In this document: positions 8,690-15,459 of the stretch, one piece after another
Layout of the letters: each line of letters opens with the position of its first letter
Numbering within the stretch: position 1 is the stretch's first letter
Assembly: GCF_900167115.1 (NCBI RefSeq)
Contig: NZ_FUXZ01000013.1
Location: 25,892-89,891 of the forward strand
Length of the DNA stretch: 64,000 nt
Direction: 5' to 3'
Origin: Eubacterium uniforme
Lineage (GTDB): Bacteria; Bacillota; Clostridia; Lachnospirales; Lachnospiraceae
Program-made: the position numbers and the translations under genes
The notes under the pieces: model-generated
Database searches by the model: none
Seen by the model: only the letters and a program-made list of their open reading frames with translations
Told to the model about the DNA's origin: nothing

Positions 8690-8720
8690 ATTTAACACCA
8701 ACATTTAGGAGGGTATAAGA

Positions 8721-9395
8721 ATGAACGAAAATCAAAACGCCAAGCGTACGCTTACGCAGGCTGAGATTAGAAGGGCGGAACTTTTAAAGGAGAGAGAAGA
8801 AAAACTATTTGCTGATGGATATGAAAGGCATGATTTGACTACCACTGTTGAAAAGGCTAATTCGACTGGTTACTTATTGCCGCTTCCATTTGCTGTGGTG
8901 ATATTTATTTTATTTATTGGATTGCATGGATTTAAAGATACGATTGATATTCTTAAGAATCATACGGGTCTATGGATAGCGGGTGTATTTGCTTTTTTGA
9001 TTTCTAATATTGTGCTTGCATTTGTTCACGAATGTATACATGCTATCTTTTGGGCGATGGGTACAGAACATGGTTTTAAGGACATTGAACTTGGTTTTAT
9101 TAAGGAGCAAATAACTCCTTATTGCACGAGTAAGGCGCCTCTTTCTAAAGGCAGGTATATACTTGGTTCTCTTATGCCAGCGACGATTCTTGGATTGGGA
9201 TTTGGTATTACTGGTGTTATTACGGGGAATTTCCTTTTTTTGATGATTGGCGTTTGCCAGATTTTAGCTGGTGCGGGAGATTTATTGGTAAGTAGTATGT
9301 TGCTTCGTTATAAGACAGCTGGAAAGGATGTAGTTCTTATGGATCATCCGACAGAAGTGGGATTGATTGTGTATGATAAAAATTTAAATATTTAG
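8721..9395 (+). CDS. DUF3267 family membrane protein, putative zinc metalloprotease
   Basis: A 224-residue integral membrane protein. After a charged, helical 50-residue N-terminus, four hydrophobic segments follow (about 52-72, 82-104, 143-168, 170-195). The second ends in the zinc-protease signature HECIH (HExxH). This order is typical of the DUF3267 family, whose substrates are mostly unknown. The start ATG has a strong TAGGAGGG site 8 bases upstream. Its stop directly abuts the riboswitch-like leader of the gdx gene, so read-through into gdx must pass that attenuator. It probably lies outside the defence island. Confidence 0.75.
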   Translation: MNENQNAKRTLTQAEIRRAELLKEREEKLFADGYERHDLTTTVEKANSTGYLLPLPFAVVIFILFIGLHGFKDTIDILKNHTGLWIAGVFAFLISNIVLAFVHECIHAIFWAMGTEHGFKDIELGFIKEQITPYCTSKAPLSKGRYILGSLMPATILGLGFGITGVITGNFLFLMIGVCQILAGAGDLLVSSMLLRYKTAGKDVVLMDHPTEVGLIVYDKNLNI

Positions 9396-9480
9396 GCGCC
9401 AGCTGCCACCGGGTAGCTAGGAATAACGTCATTTCTTTATCGTTAGGTCTTAGAAGATAAAGAAGTGGCGTTTTATTTTT
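9396..9480 (+). promoter_or_regulatory. Probable guanidine riboswitch / transcription attenuator (guanidine-IV-like)
   Basis: Two hairpins precede the guanidinium exporter gene. Hairpin 1 (9399-9421) pairs GCTGCC with GGTAGC around an ACCG loop, with an internal bulge and an outer CC/GG pair. Hairpin 2 is a 17-pair intrinsic terminator: 9425-9441 pairs with 9456-9472, the loop is 9442-9455 and a T-rich tail ends at 9480. The terminator loop contains GGT, which can pair with ACC of hairpin 1, so a loop-loop contact could block termination. This architecture fits the guanidine-IV (mepA) class of ON switches as I recall it, and the downstream gene encodes a Gdx exporter. Class assignment needs a covariance-model search. 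Confidence 0.6.
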
Positions 9481-9492
9481 GGAGGTAGAAAA

Positions 9493-9810
9493 ATGGAATG
9501 GATAATGTTGTTATTTGCTGGTATTTTGGAAGTGACATGGGCATGTGCTATGAAAGCATCGGATGGATTTAAGATTCTTGTTCCATCGATAGTTACGGTT
9601 GTTGGGTATATATTTAGTGCGGTTTTTTTGGCATTTGCTCTAAAGAAGTTGCCGCTTGGTACGGCTTATGCCATGTGGACTGGGTTTGGTATTATTGGAA
9701 CTTCAATTTTAGGCATTATGCTTTTTAATGAAAAACTATCATTGATGCAGATGGTTTGTGTCTTAATGATTGCTGTGGGAATTGTTGGATTGAAGTTGCT
9801 GGGGGATTAA
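9493..9810 (+). CDS. gdx: SMR family guanidinium exporter Gdx (SugE type)
   Basis: A 105-residue, four-helix small multidrug resistance protein. It has the SMR glutamate in GILEVTWAC (about residue 13), the Gdx/SugE-style GTAYAMWTGFG turn in helix 3, and a C-terminal helix ending GLKLLGD. These match SugE/Gdx guanidinium/proton antiporters rather than EmrE-type polyaromatic-cation pumps. It works as an antiparallel dimer in the membrane and removes guanidinium. The ribosome site GGAGG lies 7-8 bases upstream, just after the terminator T-tract, so expression is governed by the leader at 9396-9480. A single gene is present, consistent with the homodimeric Gdx class. Confidence 0.9.
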   Translation: MEWIMLLFAGILEVTWACAMKASDGFKILVPSIVTVVGYIFSAVFLAFALKKLPLGTAYAMWTGFGIIGTSILGIMLFNEKLSLMQMVCVLMIAVGIVGLKLLGD

Positions 9811-9967
9811 ATGTAGATAAGAAATCTTCTTGCTGTTTTAAAACTATATTGACAAATGGAATTAAGGTTCGTATAATTGATAATGAAATAGAACGTATGT
9901 TCGTTAGACGATTTTGGCTTTTGCAAAATATTTCTCTATTAAATTACTATGTAGGTAGGTGAATGTT

Positions 9968-10252
9968 ATGGAAGCGAAAAGATACGATGTGGATATAATC
10001 TGCCAGTATTCGAAGGAGGGAAACATAATTCCTCTTCGAATTCGTGTGGTTGGTGATGATGGTGAGCCACGAGTATTTAAGATAGATTCGTATAAGGAGT
10101 TATCAGGTAATGGCACATATACAACTAATGACGGTGTATATGTTACTAATCGAACTATATTTTTTGAATGTAAGATTGATGTTGATGGTTCTACGCGAGA
10201 AATAAGGCTTTATTACAGAGAGTGTGAGAATAATTGGTTTATAACGGCGTAG
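9968..10252 (+). CDS. Small conserved-looking hypothetical protein
   Basis: A 94-residue soluble protein that looks all-beta: IIPLRIRVVGDDGEPRVF, then TIFFECKIDVDG and REIRLYYRE strands, ending NNWFITA. I chose ATG 9968, preceded by GGTAGGTGA, over GTG 9959. No catalytic motif is visible and no function can be given. A scrap of a related sequence (encoding DVDII.QYS) occurs at 11883-11905, on the far side of the abiE cassette, showing that this locus was once duplicated or interrupted. Confidence 0.6.
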   Translation: MEAKRYDVDIICQYSKEGNIIPLRIRVVGDDGEPRVFKIDSYKELSGNGTYTTNDGVYVTNRTIFFECKIDVDGSTREIRLYYRECENNWFITA

Positions 10253-10261
10253 GGGGAGATA

Positions 10262-10320
10262 TGCTTTATTTTCAAATTTTAGAGATAGTGGTCTGTATAC
10301 AAGTTCACTGTCTTTTCTTG
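10262..10320 (-). pseudogene. Fragment of a LysR regulator gene
   Basis: Read on the minus strand, this stretch encodes about 16 residues, SELVYRPLSLKFENKA. This closely parallels the SGLVFRPLSPKLENKI segment of the intact LysR gene at 11907-12785. The DNA also aligns to about 11980-12045. It is a leftover 3' part of a second LysR copy on the left side of the abiE cassette, with no start or full domain. Confidence 0.65.
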
Positions 10321-10387
10321 ACTTTTTTTATGCCAGACGATATAATGGATTTATTAAACTATACAAAAAGTATTAAGAAATTGTATA
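10318..10387 (+). promoter_or_regulatory. abiE promoter and candidate AbiEi operator
   Basis: A near-consensus sigma-A promoter has TTGACT at 10318-10323 and TATAAT at 10341-10346, with exactly 17 bases between. Just downstream is a perfect 7-base inverted repeat, TATACAA (10360-10366) and TTGTATA (10381-10387), 14 bases apart. AbiEi antitoxins repress their own promoter by binding inverted repeats, so this is the likely autoregulatory site. Confidence 0.65.
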
Positions 10388-10411
10388 ATATAGTAAAGCG
10401 AGGGGGATGAC

Positions 10412-11005
10412 ATGAGTGAAAGTATTAGAACTGTTTTTGAACAATATGGTGGTCTGATGAGAACAATAGAACTAAAAAAAGAAGGATTTTATTATAAAAA
10501 AATCCAGCATTTGCTAGAAGAAGGCAAGATAGAGCAAGTTAGGCGTGGTTACTATCAGTATTCAGGAGAGGATTCTTTTTCAGATATTCCGACAATTAAA
10601 AAATTATTTCCAGATGGAGTAATCTGTATGGAGAGTGCTCTGGATTATTATGGTTATACGGATAAAACTCCAGCAGCGTGGCATCTGGCGGTAGATAATA
10701 AAAGCACAAGAACCAGATTTTATATTGATTATCCTATTGTAAAGCCACACTTTATTCAAAGTGATCGTTATCAGGTGGGGATTGAAGAGGCTGAAATTGA
10801 CGGCAAATCAGTTATGATTTACGACAGAGAAAGAACAATTTGTGACTTGCTTCTACATAGAAATAAAGTGGATGGAGAAGTTTTCAATATAGCTATTCAG
10901 CGATATGTACAAGACCCCAAAAAAGTTGAGGCGAGACTTATGAAATATGCGAAACTACTTCATGTGGAAAAAAAGGTAAGGGAGATACTTGGAGTATGGC
11001 TATAA
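10412..11005 (+). CDS. abiEi: AbiEi-type antitoxin / transcriptional repressor of type IV TA system
   Basis: A 197-residue protein with the AbiEi architecture. Residues 1-50 form a winged helix-turn-helix (FEQYGGLMRTIELKKEG, then RRGYYQY). A larger domain follows with ICMESALDYYGYT, the KPHF segment and the DRERTICDLL motif. In type IV systems it does not bind the toxin; it counters it and represses the operon. The ribosome site is GAGGGGGATG. The gene overlaps abiEii by 10 bases (10996-11005), the usual translational coupling. A strong promoter and inverted repeat lie directly upstream. Confidence 0.88.
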   Translation: MSESIRTVFEQYGGLMRTIELKKEGFYYKKIQHLLEEGKIEQVRRGYYQYSGEDSFSDIPTIKKLFPDGVICMESALDYYGYTDKTPAAWHLAVDNKSTRTRFYIDYPIVKPHFIQSDRYQVGIEEAEIDGKSVMIYDRERTICDLLLHRNKVDGEVFNIAIQRYVQDPKKVEARLMKYAKLLHVEKKVREILGVWL

Positions 11006-11895
11006 AGAACATGGAGGCATCGGTGCTGACAAGATTAAAGATTCAGTCAAAAGAAGAAGGAATTCCATTTCAGATGGTACTTCAGCTTTTTGCACAGGAA
11101 GAATTTCTGAGAAAACTATCTCTTTCTAAGTATGCTGAAAATTTAATTTTAAAGGGTGGTATGTTTATTTATACGCTTACGGAATTTGATTCAAGGCCAA
11201 CGAGGGATATTGATTTTTTGATAAAGAATTTTCATGGAAGTTTGGAGAACATAGAACAGACTATGAGGAACATATGCAATATAAGTACAGGGAATGATTT
11301 TATAACATTGGAGATTCTGGGGACAGAGACTATTTCAATAGATAAAAAATATCCAGGTGTAAAAACTTCTTTTATGGGACGTATAGGAAGGGTGAAGATT
11401 CCGTTTTCTATTGATGTTGGAATTGATGATATCATTGTACCTAATCCAATAAAGAGGATGATTGTTACAAGGTTACCTGATTTCGTTTCTCCAGAGGTTT
11501 TCACATATTCACTTGAAAGTACTATTGCAGAAAAATTTGATGCAATTCTTCAAAGAATGTCTGGAACAAGTAGAATGAAAGATTTTTATGATATTTATTA
11601 TTTGTCAGGAATTTTTGATTTTGAAGGAGGGATTCTTATGGAAGCTGTAAAAAGAACTTTGGCTCATCGAAATAGAGAATTGCCAACGGATGTTTTTGAG
11701 GAAATTGATGATTTTAAGAATAATGACGCGTTAAATATCCAGTGGAATGCTTTTAATCCAGCAAAAGAATCTAGATTATTATTTGATGATGTGTTAGACC
11801 GGTTAGTAGTCTTTCTTGAACCAATTTATCAGAATATACTAACAGATTCAAATTATAACAAACGATGGAATTGTGAGAGTAAGATGTGGATATAA
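10996..11895 (+). CDS. abiEii: AbiEii-type nucleotidyltransferase toxin
   Basis: A 299-residue nucleotidyltransferase of the AbiEii family, the bacteriostatic toxin of a type IV toxin-antitoxin and phage-abortive system. Motif I is LILKGGMFIYTL (about 44-55), motif II RPTRDIDFLI with the DxD pair (about 66-75), motif III a lysine-containing EKFDAIL, and motif IV RMKDFYDIYYL (about 192-203). The last roughly 15 residues (NKRWNCESKMWI) are encoded by a stretch resembling the small gene at 9968, so the native C-terminus was probably altered at the insertion junction. All catalytic motifs are intact. Confidence 0.87.
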   Translation: MAIKNMEASVLTRLKIQSKEEGIPFQMVLQLFAQEEFLRKLSLSKYAENLILKGGMFIYTLTEFDSRPTRDIDFLIKNFHGSLENIEQTMRNICNISTGNDFITLEILGTETISIDKKYPGVKTSFMGRIGRVKIPFSIDVGIDDIIVPNPIKRMIVTRLPDFVSPEVFTYSLESTIAEKFDAILQRMSGTSRMKDFYDIYYLSGIFDFEGGILMEAVKRTLAHRNRELPTDVFEEIDDFKNNDALNIQWNAFNPAKESRLLFDDVLDRLVVFLEPIYQNILTDSNYNKRWNCESKMWI

Positions 11896-11906
11896 TCAGT
11901 CAGTAC

Positions 11907-12785
11907 TCAAATTTGAAAAGCTTCTTTTAAATGAGTTAAAAATCTTTCAGCAATAGGAGTGAATGCTTGATATCTATTCCATGCGATATATATTTTATTC
12001 TCAAGCTTTGGAGAGAGTGGTCTGAATACAAGACCGCTGTTTTTTGAAGTATTAACAAGATGTTCATAGGTGAGTAGGTAGCCTAAGCCTTCCATGGCAA
12101 AAAGAGAACCATTATAGGATAGGCGAAATGAACCTTCTAATTGAAGTTCTTTAAATCTGCTACCAGCCCAGTTTTTTATATCACCAGTCCAAGCCTGGTC
12201 AGAACAGAATAATGGCAAATCGATAAGGTCATCCAAATGGATGGCTTTTTTCTTCGCTAGAGGATCGGTGGCTGGAATAATAAGGCCCCATGTGTCTGCC
12301 TGAGGGAATTCGATATAATCGTATTTGCGGCTATCTGGTTGTTCTACTAGCACAACAAAATCAAGTAGACCTTTGTCTACTTTTTCAGAAAGTTGTTCCG
12401 TATCGCCACTTGTGATGTGATAATGAAGCTTAGGATAGTTCTGTTTAAAATCTTTTATTGACCTTGCGAGGTGTCGAAGCTGGTATGATTCAGCAAGGCC
12501 AAGATAGAGCTCTCCACCGTCTATATCATCTAATGATACAAATTCTTGTTCGATTTTATCAGCCATGCTTACTAAATCTTCTGCGCGGTTGCGAAGTAGG
12601 ATGCCTTCTTCGGTAAGCTTGATGCTAAATGAGTGTCTTGTGAATAATTTTTTACCTAGTTCTTCTTCTAATGATTTAAGCTGCTTTGATAGTGTAGGTT
12701 GGGTTACGTGTAGAAGTTTGGCGGCTCTACTCATATTTTCTTCTCTTGCTACGGCTAAAAAGTATCTTAATGTTCTAATTTCCAT
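11907..12785 (-). CDS. LysR family transcriptional regulator
   Basis: A 292-residue LTTR. The N-terminal winged HTH is unmistakable (IRTLRYFLAVAREENMSRAAKLLHVTQPTLSKQLKSLE split over residues 3-40), and a periplasmic-binding-protein-like effector domain follows from about 90. The ligand is unknown. ATG 12785 is preceded by an AGGAGGT site. It is divergent from the small protein (12978) and the hydrolase (13216), the usual arrangement for a LysR regulator and its target, and the gap holds an AGTAT-N9-ATACT site. Its 3' end meets debris of the small-gene duplicate. Confidence 0.9.
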   Translation of the reverse strand: MEIRTLRYFLAVAREENMSRAAKLLHVTQPTLSKQLKSLEEELGKKLFTRHSFSIKLTEEGILLRNRAEDLVSMADKIEQEFVSLDDIDGGELYLGLAESYQLRHLARSIKDFKQNYPKLHYHITSGDTEQLSEKVDKGLLDFVVLVEQPDSRKYDYIEFPQADTWGLIIPATDPLAKKKAIHLDDLIDLPLFCSDQAWTGDIKNWAGSRFKELQLEGSFRLSYNGSLFAMEGLGYLLTYEHLVNTSKNSGLVFRPLSPKLENKIYIAWNRYQAFTPIAERFLTHLKEAFQI

Positions 12786-12807
12786 AATAACCTCCTTGTA
12801 TATTCGC

Positions 12808-12826
12808 AGTATAAACTTAAAATACT
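12808..12826. promoter_or_regulatory. Candidate LysR box
   Basis: AGTAT (12808-12812), nine bases, ATACT (12822-12826) is an inverted repeat that includes the T-N11-A core favoured by LysR regulators. It sits 22 bases upstream of the LysR start, in the divergent promoter region. A second inverted repeat, ATGATAT/ATATCAT, lies at 12865-12889. Confidence 0.4.
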
Positions 12827-12977
12827 ATGTATTTTTCGTTCTTCGGCATTTGCTGAAGAGATATATGATATTCCAAATATGCATATCATGATATTCATTA
12901 TAACCATTAGCGCATGAATATGCAAGGGAGTATAATTAAGATGTAAATTAAATTGGTCTGATAAGTGAGGTGATCAC

Positions 12978-13214
12978 ATGGACAGAAAAAAACTGAAGCA
13001 ATGTCTTTCGGATATAGGATGTAAAGAAGATGCATCGGAGTATATTCTTAGGAGATTTGAATCTGGAAGCATGGAAGATATGTTTCAACTTTTAAAAAGA
13101 GAACGTTGCCGCATAATGGATGAATATCATGAATGTGGGAAAAAACTAGATTGCATGGATTTTATACTTAGGGAATGTGAAAAAGAAATAAAAATTAAAA
13201 ATGGAGGTGTCTAA
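12978..13214 (+). CDS. 78-residue small hypothetical protein
   Basis: A short, charged, helical protein (MDRKKLKQCLSDIG...) with four cysteines but no CxxC pair. The ribosome site AGGTGATC lies just upstream of the ATG. Its stop is one base before the ATG of the hydrolase at 13216, whose ribosome site GGAGGTG lies in its last codons, so the two are co-translated. Small proteins of this kind next to regulators in clostridia can be cofactors, but no function is known here. Confidence 0.6.
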   Translation: MDRKKLKQCLSDIGCKEDASEYILRRFESGSMEDMFQLLKRERCRIMDEYHECGKKLDCMDFILRECEKEIKIKNGGV

Positions 13215-13215
13215 T

Positions 13216-14217
13216 ATGATTAGAAAAGAAGAACTTAGTATGGTAACAGAGTGGGATAAGACTTTTAAAAAGAGTGATAAAGTGGAGCATAGCAAGGTGA
13301 CATTCGTTAATCGTTATGGAATAACACTTGTAGCTGATATGTATGTACCGAAAGATGCGAAGGGTAAGCTTCCTGCTATAGCGGTATCGGGACCATTTGG
13401 TGCGGTTAAGGAACAGTGCTCTGGGCTTTATGCACAAAATATGGCGGAAAGAGGATTCCTTACAATTGCTTTTGATCCATCTTTTACAGGCGAAAGCGGC
13501 GGACAGCCTAGATACATGGCATCTCCAGATATCAATACAGAAGATTTTATGGCCGCTGTGGACTTTTTATCACTAAATGATAAAGTTGATCCAGACAGAA
13601 TCGGGATTTTAGGCATATGCGGTTGGGGTGGCATGGCTATTAATGCAGCTGCTCTTGATACAAGAATTAAAGCCACAGTTGCATCTACCATGTATGACAT
13701 GACTAGGGTAAATGCAAATGGATATTTCGACTCTGAGGATAGTGAAGAAGAGCGTTTCAAAAAGAAGAAAGCTATGTGCGCTCAGAGACTAGAAGATCTT
13801 AAAAATGGTGAATATAAGCTTGGCGGTGGTGTGGTTGATCCACTTCCAGAGGATGCACCTTACTTTGTAAAGGATTATTATGATTATTATAAGACAAATC
13901 GTGGATATCACGCTCGTTCTTTAAACTCTAATGGCGGTTGGAATGTAATAGGATGTGAGTCATTCATAAACCAGCCTATTTTAAAATATAGCAATGAAAT
14001 TAGAAGTGCAGTTCTTGTTATGCACGGCGAGAAGGCACATTCATGCTACTTTGGAAAAGATGCATATGCAAATATGGTAAAAGACAGCAAATACGCTGAT
14101 AACAAAGAACTTTTGATTATACCAGAAGCATCTCACACAGATCTTTATGATGGTGGCGACAAGGATTATATTCCATTTGATAAGTTAGAGAGTTTCTTTA
14201 ATGAGTATTTGAAGTAA
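13216..14217 (+). CDS. Alpha/beta hydrolase with cysteine nucleophile (DLH/YcjY-like)
   Basis: A 333-residue cytoplasmic alpha/beta-hydrolase. The nucleophile elbow reads GICGWGG (about residues 134-140), placing Cys where most esterases have Ser, as in dienelactone hydrolases and YcjY-like enzymes. A His in EASHTDLYDG near the C-terminus completes the triad. An insertion at about 170-245 would form a lid. I chose ATG 13216 (MIRKEEL) because GGAGGTG lies 7 bases upstream. It is in one operon with the 78-residue protein and probably controlled by the divergent LysR regulator. The substrate is unknown. Confidence 0.8.
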   Translation: MIRKEELSMVTEWDKTFKKSDKVEHSKVTFVNRYGITLVADMYVPKDAKGKLPAIAVSGPFGAVKEQCSGLYAQNMAERGFLTIAFDPSFTGESGGQPRYMASPDINTEDFMAAVDFLSLNDKVDPDRIGILGICGWGGMAINAAALDTRIKATVASTMYDMTRVNANGYFDSEDSEEERFKKKKAMCAQRLEDLKNGEYKLGGGVVDPLPEDAPYFVKDYYDYYKTNRGYHARSLNSNGGWNVIGCESFINQPILKYSNEIRSAVLVMHGEKAHSCYFGKDAYANMVKDSKYADNKELLIIPEASHTDLYDGGDKDYIPFDKLESFFNEYLK

Positions 14218-14250
14218 AAGTTGTAGTTGTTAATTGCAAGTAGGTGTAAT

Positions 14251-14823
14251 ATGATTTCTAAGAAAATTATAGTAATAGTGGCGTTAATTATGGTGTTTTT
14301 AACGGGATGTAGTGCGGATAATTCTAGTGATAATCAAAAAGATATTAAGGTAGAACATAAGGAATCTAGCACTACGATAAATACAAATGAATCTAGTACT
14401 AGGATGAATACGAATGAATCTAAGGAGACGGCTGAAATGAAAAAAACGGATAAAAGCACACTAGCAGATGATCAAATTCGTGTAACAGTAGGGACTAGTT
14501 CATTTATTGTGAACTTAGAAGATAATGAAACAGCTAAAGAATTAAGAGAAATGCTTACAGATAAGGACTTGACTATTTCAGCAGAAAATTACGGTGGATT
14601 TGAAAAAGTCTGTCAGCTAGGTAAAACTCTACCTCGTAAAGATGAAGATATTACAACTGAAGCTGGAGATGTAATGTTATATAGTGGAAATCAGATTGTA
14701 TTCTTTTATGGTACTAATTCATGGGCATATACTAAACTTGGTAAAGTGGAAGAGTCGAGTTTAGAGGAATTGGAAAGGGTTTTAAGTGGTTCGGAGACAG
14801 AGGTTACGTTGAGTGTGAAATGA
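14251..14823 (+). CDS. Secreted lipoprotein with cyclophilin-like domain
   Basis: A 190-residue lipoprotein. The signal peptide IIVIVALIMVFLTGC ends in lipobox LTGC, so it should be diacylated and surface-anchored. A Ser/Thr/Asn/Glu-rich linker contains two near-repeats of TN(E)SST/STRMNTNES. The C-terminal 110 residues (IRVTVGTSSFIV, ETAKELREML, GDVMLYSGNQIVFFYG) match the cyclophilin-like fold common in Firmicutes lipoproteins; the isomerase active site is not evident. ATG 14251 is preferred over an upstream TTG because the signal peptide starts there. It is followed 12 bases later by the reductase gene. Confidence 0.75.
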   Translation: MISKKIIVIVALIMVFLTGCSADNSSDNQKDIKVEHKESSTTINTNESSTRMNTNESKETAEMKKTDKSTLADDQIRVTVGTSSFIVNLEDNETAKELREMLTDKDLTISAENYGGFEKVCQLGKTLPRKDEDITTEAGDVMLYSGNQIVFFYGTNSWAYTKLGKVEESSLEELERVLSGSETEVTLSVK

Positions 14824-14835
14824 GGAGGTACTCGT

Positions 14836-15387
14836 ATGATTTTATTTATAAATGCGTGTGTTCGTAAAGAGTCGAGAACTTTACGATTAGCTAAGAATCT
14901 TTTGGATACTCTTGAAGGAGAGATTAAAGAAGTTCAATTGGAAAAGGTTGAATTTCCTATTGTTGATGAGGAGTTTATAAATCATCGCGAGGATTTAAAG
15001 AATTCCAGCAAATACGATGATCCAATGTTTGATCTTGCAAGAGATTTCGCAAATGCGGATTTGATTGTGGTAGCAGCGCCTTACTATGATTTGTCATTTC
15101 CTGCGATGGTAAAGCAGTATTTTGAGCAAATAAATGTTTTAGGATTAACATTTACTTATTCAGAATCTGGTGCACCAGTAGGACTTTGTAAGGCTAAAAG
15201 TTTATATTACGTAACAACTGCAGGAGGTCCAATTATATCGGATGATTATGGCTTTGGTTATGTAAAAGCACTTGCTAATGCATTCTATGGAATTAATGAT
15301 GTAAAGCAAATTAAGGCTGAGGGTCTTGATATAATAGGAGCTGATGTAGAGGCGATACTTGCGGAAGCTAATTTGAAGTTTGTATAG
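14836..15387 (+). CDS. Flavodoxin-fold NAD(P)H-dependent FMN oxidoreductase (azoreductase-like)
   Basis: A 183-residue flavodoxin-2 family protein. It begins with the phosphate-binding strand-loop MILFINACVRKESRTLRLAK and continues with LIVVAAPYYDLSFPAMVKQY, the pattern of AzoR-type FMN-dependent NADH-quinone/azo reductases. It reduces quinones, azo compounds or nitro groups as a dimer. The ribosome site is GAGGAGGT. It sits at the end of the plus-strand run, followed by a strong terminator shared with aroA. Confidence 0.82.
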   Translation: MILFINACVRKESRTLRLAKNLLDTLEGEIKEVQLEKVEFPIVDEEFINHREDLKNSSKYDDPMFDLARDFANADLIVVAAPYYDLSFPAMVKQYFEQINVLGLTFTYSESGAPVGLCKAKSLYYVTTAGGPIISDDYGFGYVKALANAFYGINDVKQIKAEGLDIIGADVEAILAEANLKFV

Positions 15388-15421
15388 GGTGAGTATTGTT
15401 TTGAGAGAAGTATTGTATGGT

Positions 15422-15451
15422 AAAAGGTGAGCCGTGATGCTCACCTTTTTT
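15422..15451. terminator. Bidirectional intrinsic terminator between the reductase gene and aroA
   Basis: AAAAGGTGAGC pairs with GCTCACCTTTT around a CGTGAT loop (11 pairs), with A's on the left and T's on the right, so it can end both the plus-strand reductase transcript and the minus-strand aroA transcript. Confidence 0.85.
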
Positions 15452-15459
15452 CGTATTTT

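Noticed and set aside
1..8700. Prophage origin of the island
   Set aside because: No integrase, terminase, capsid, portal, lysis or phage repressor genes are visible.
9756..9962. 68-residue frame MCLNDCCGNCWIEV... overlapping the gdx end
   Set aside because: It starts inside gdx in another frame, has no ribosome site and low-quality composition; the bases after gdx look like spacer.
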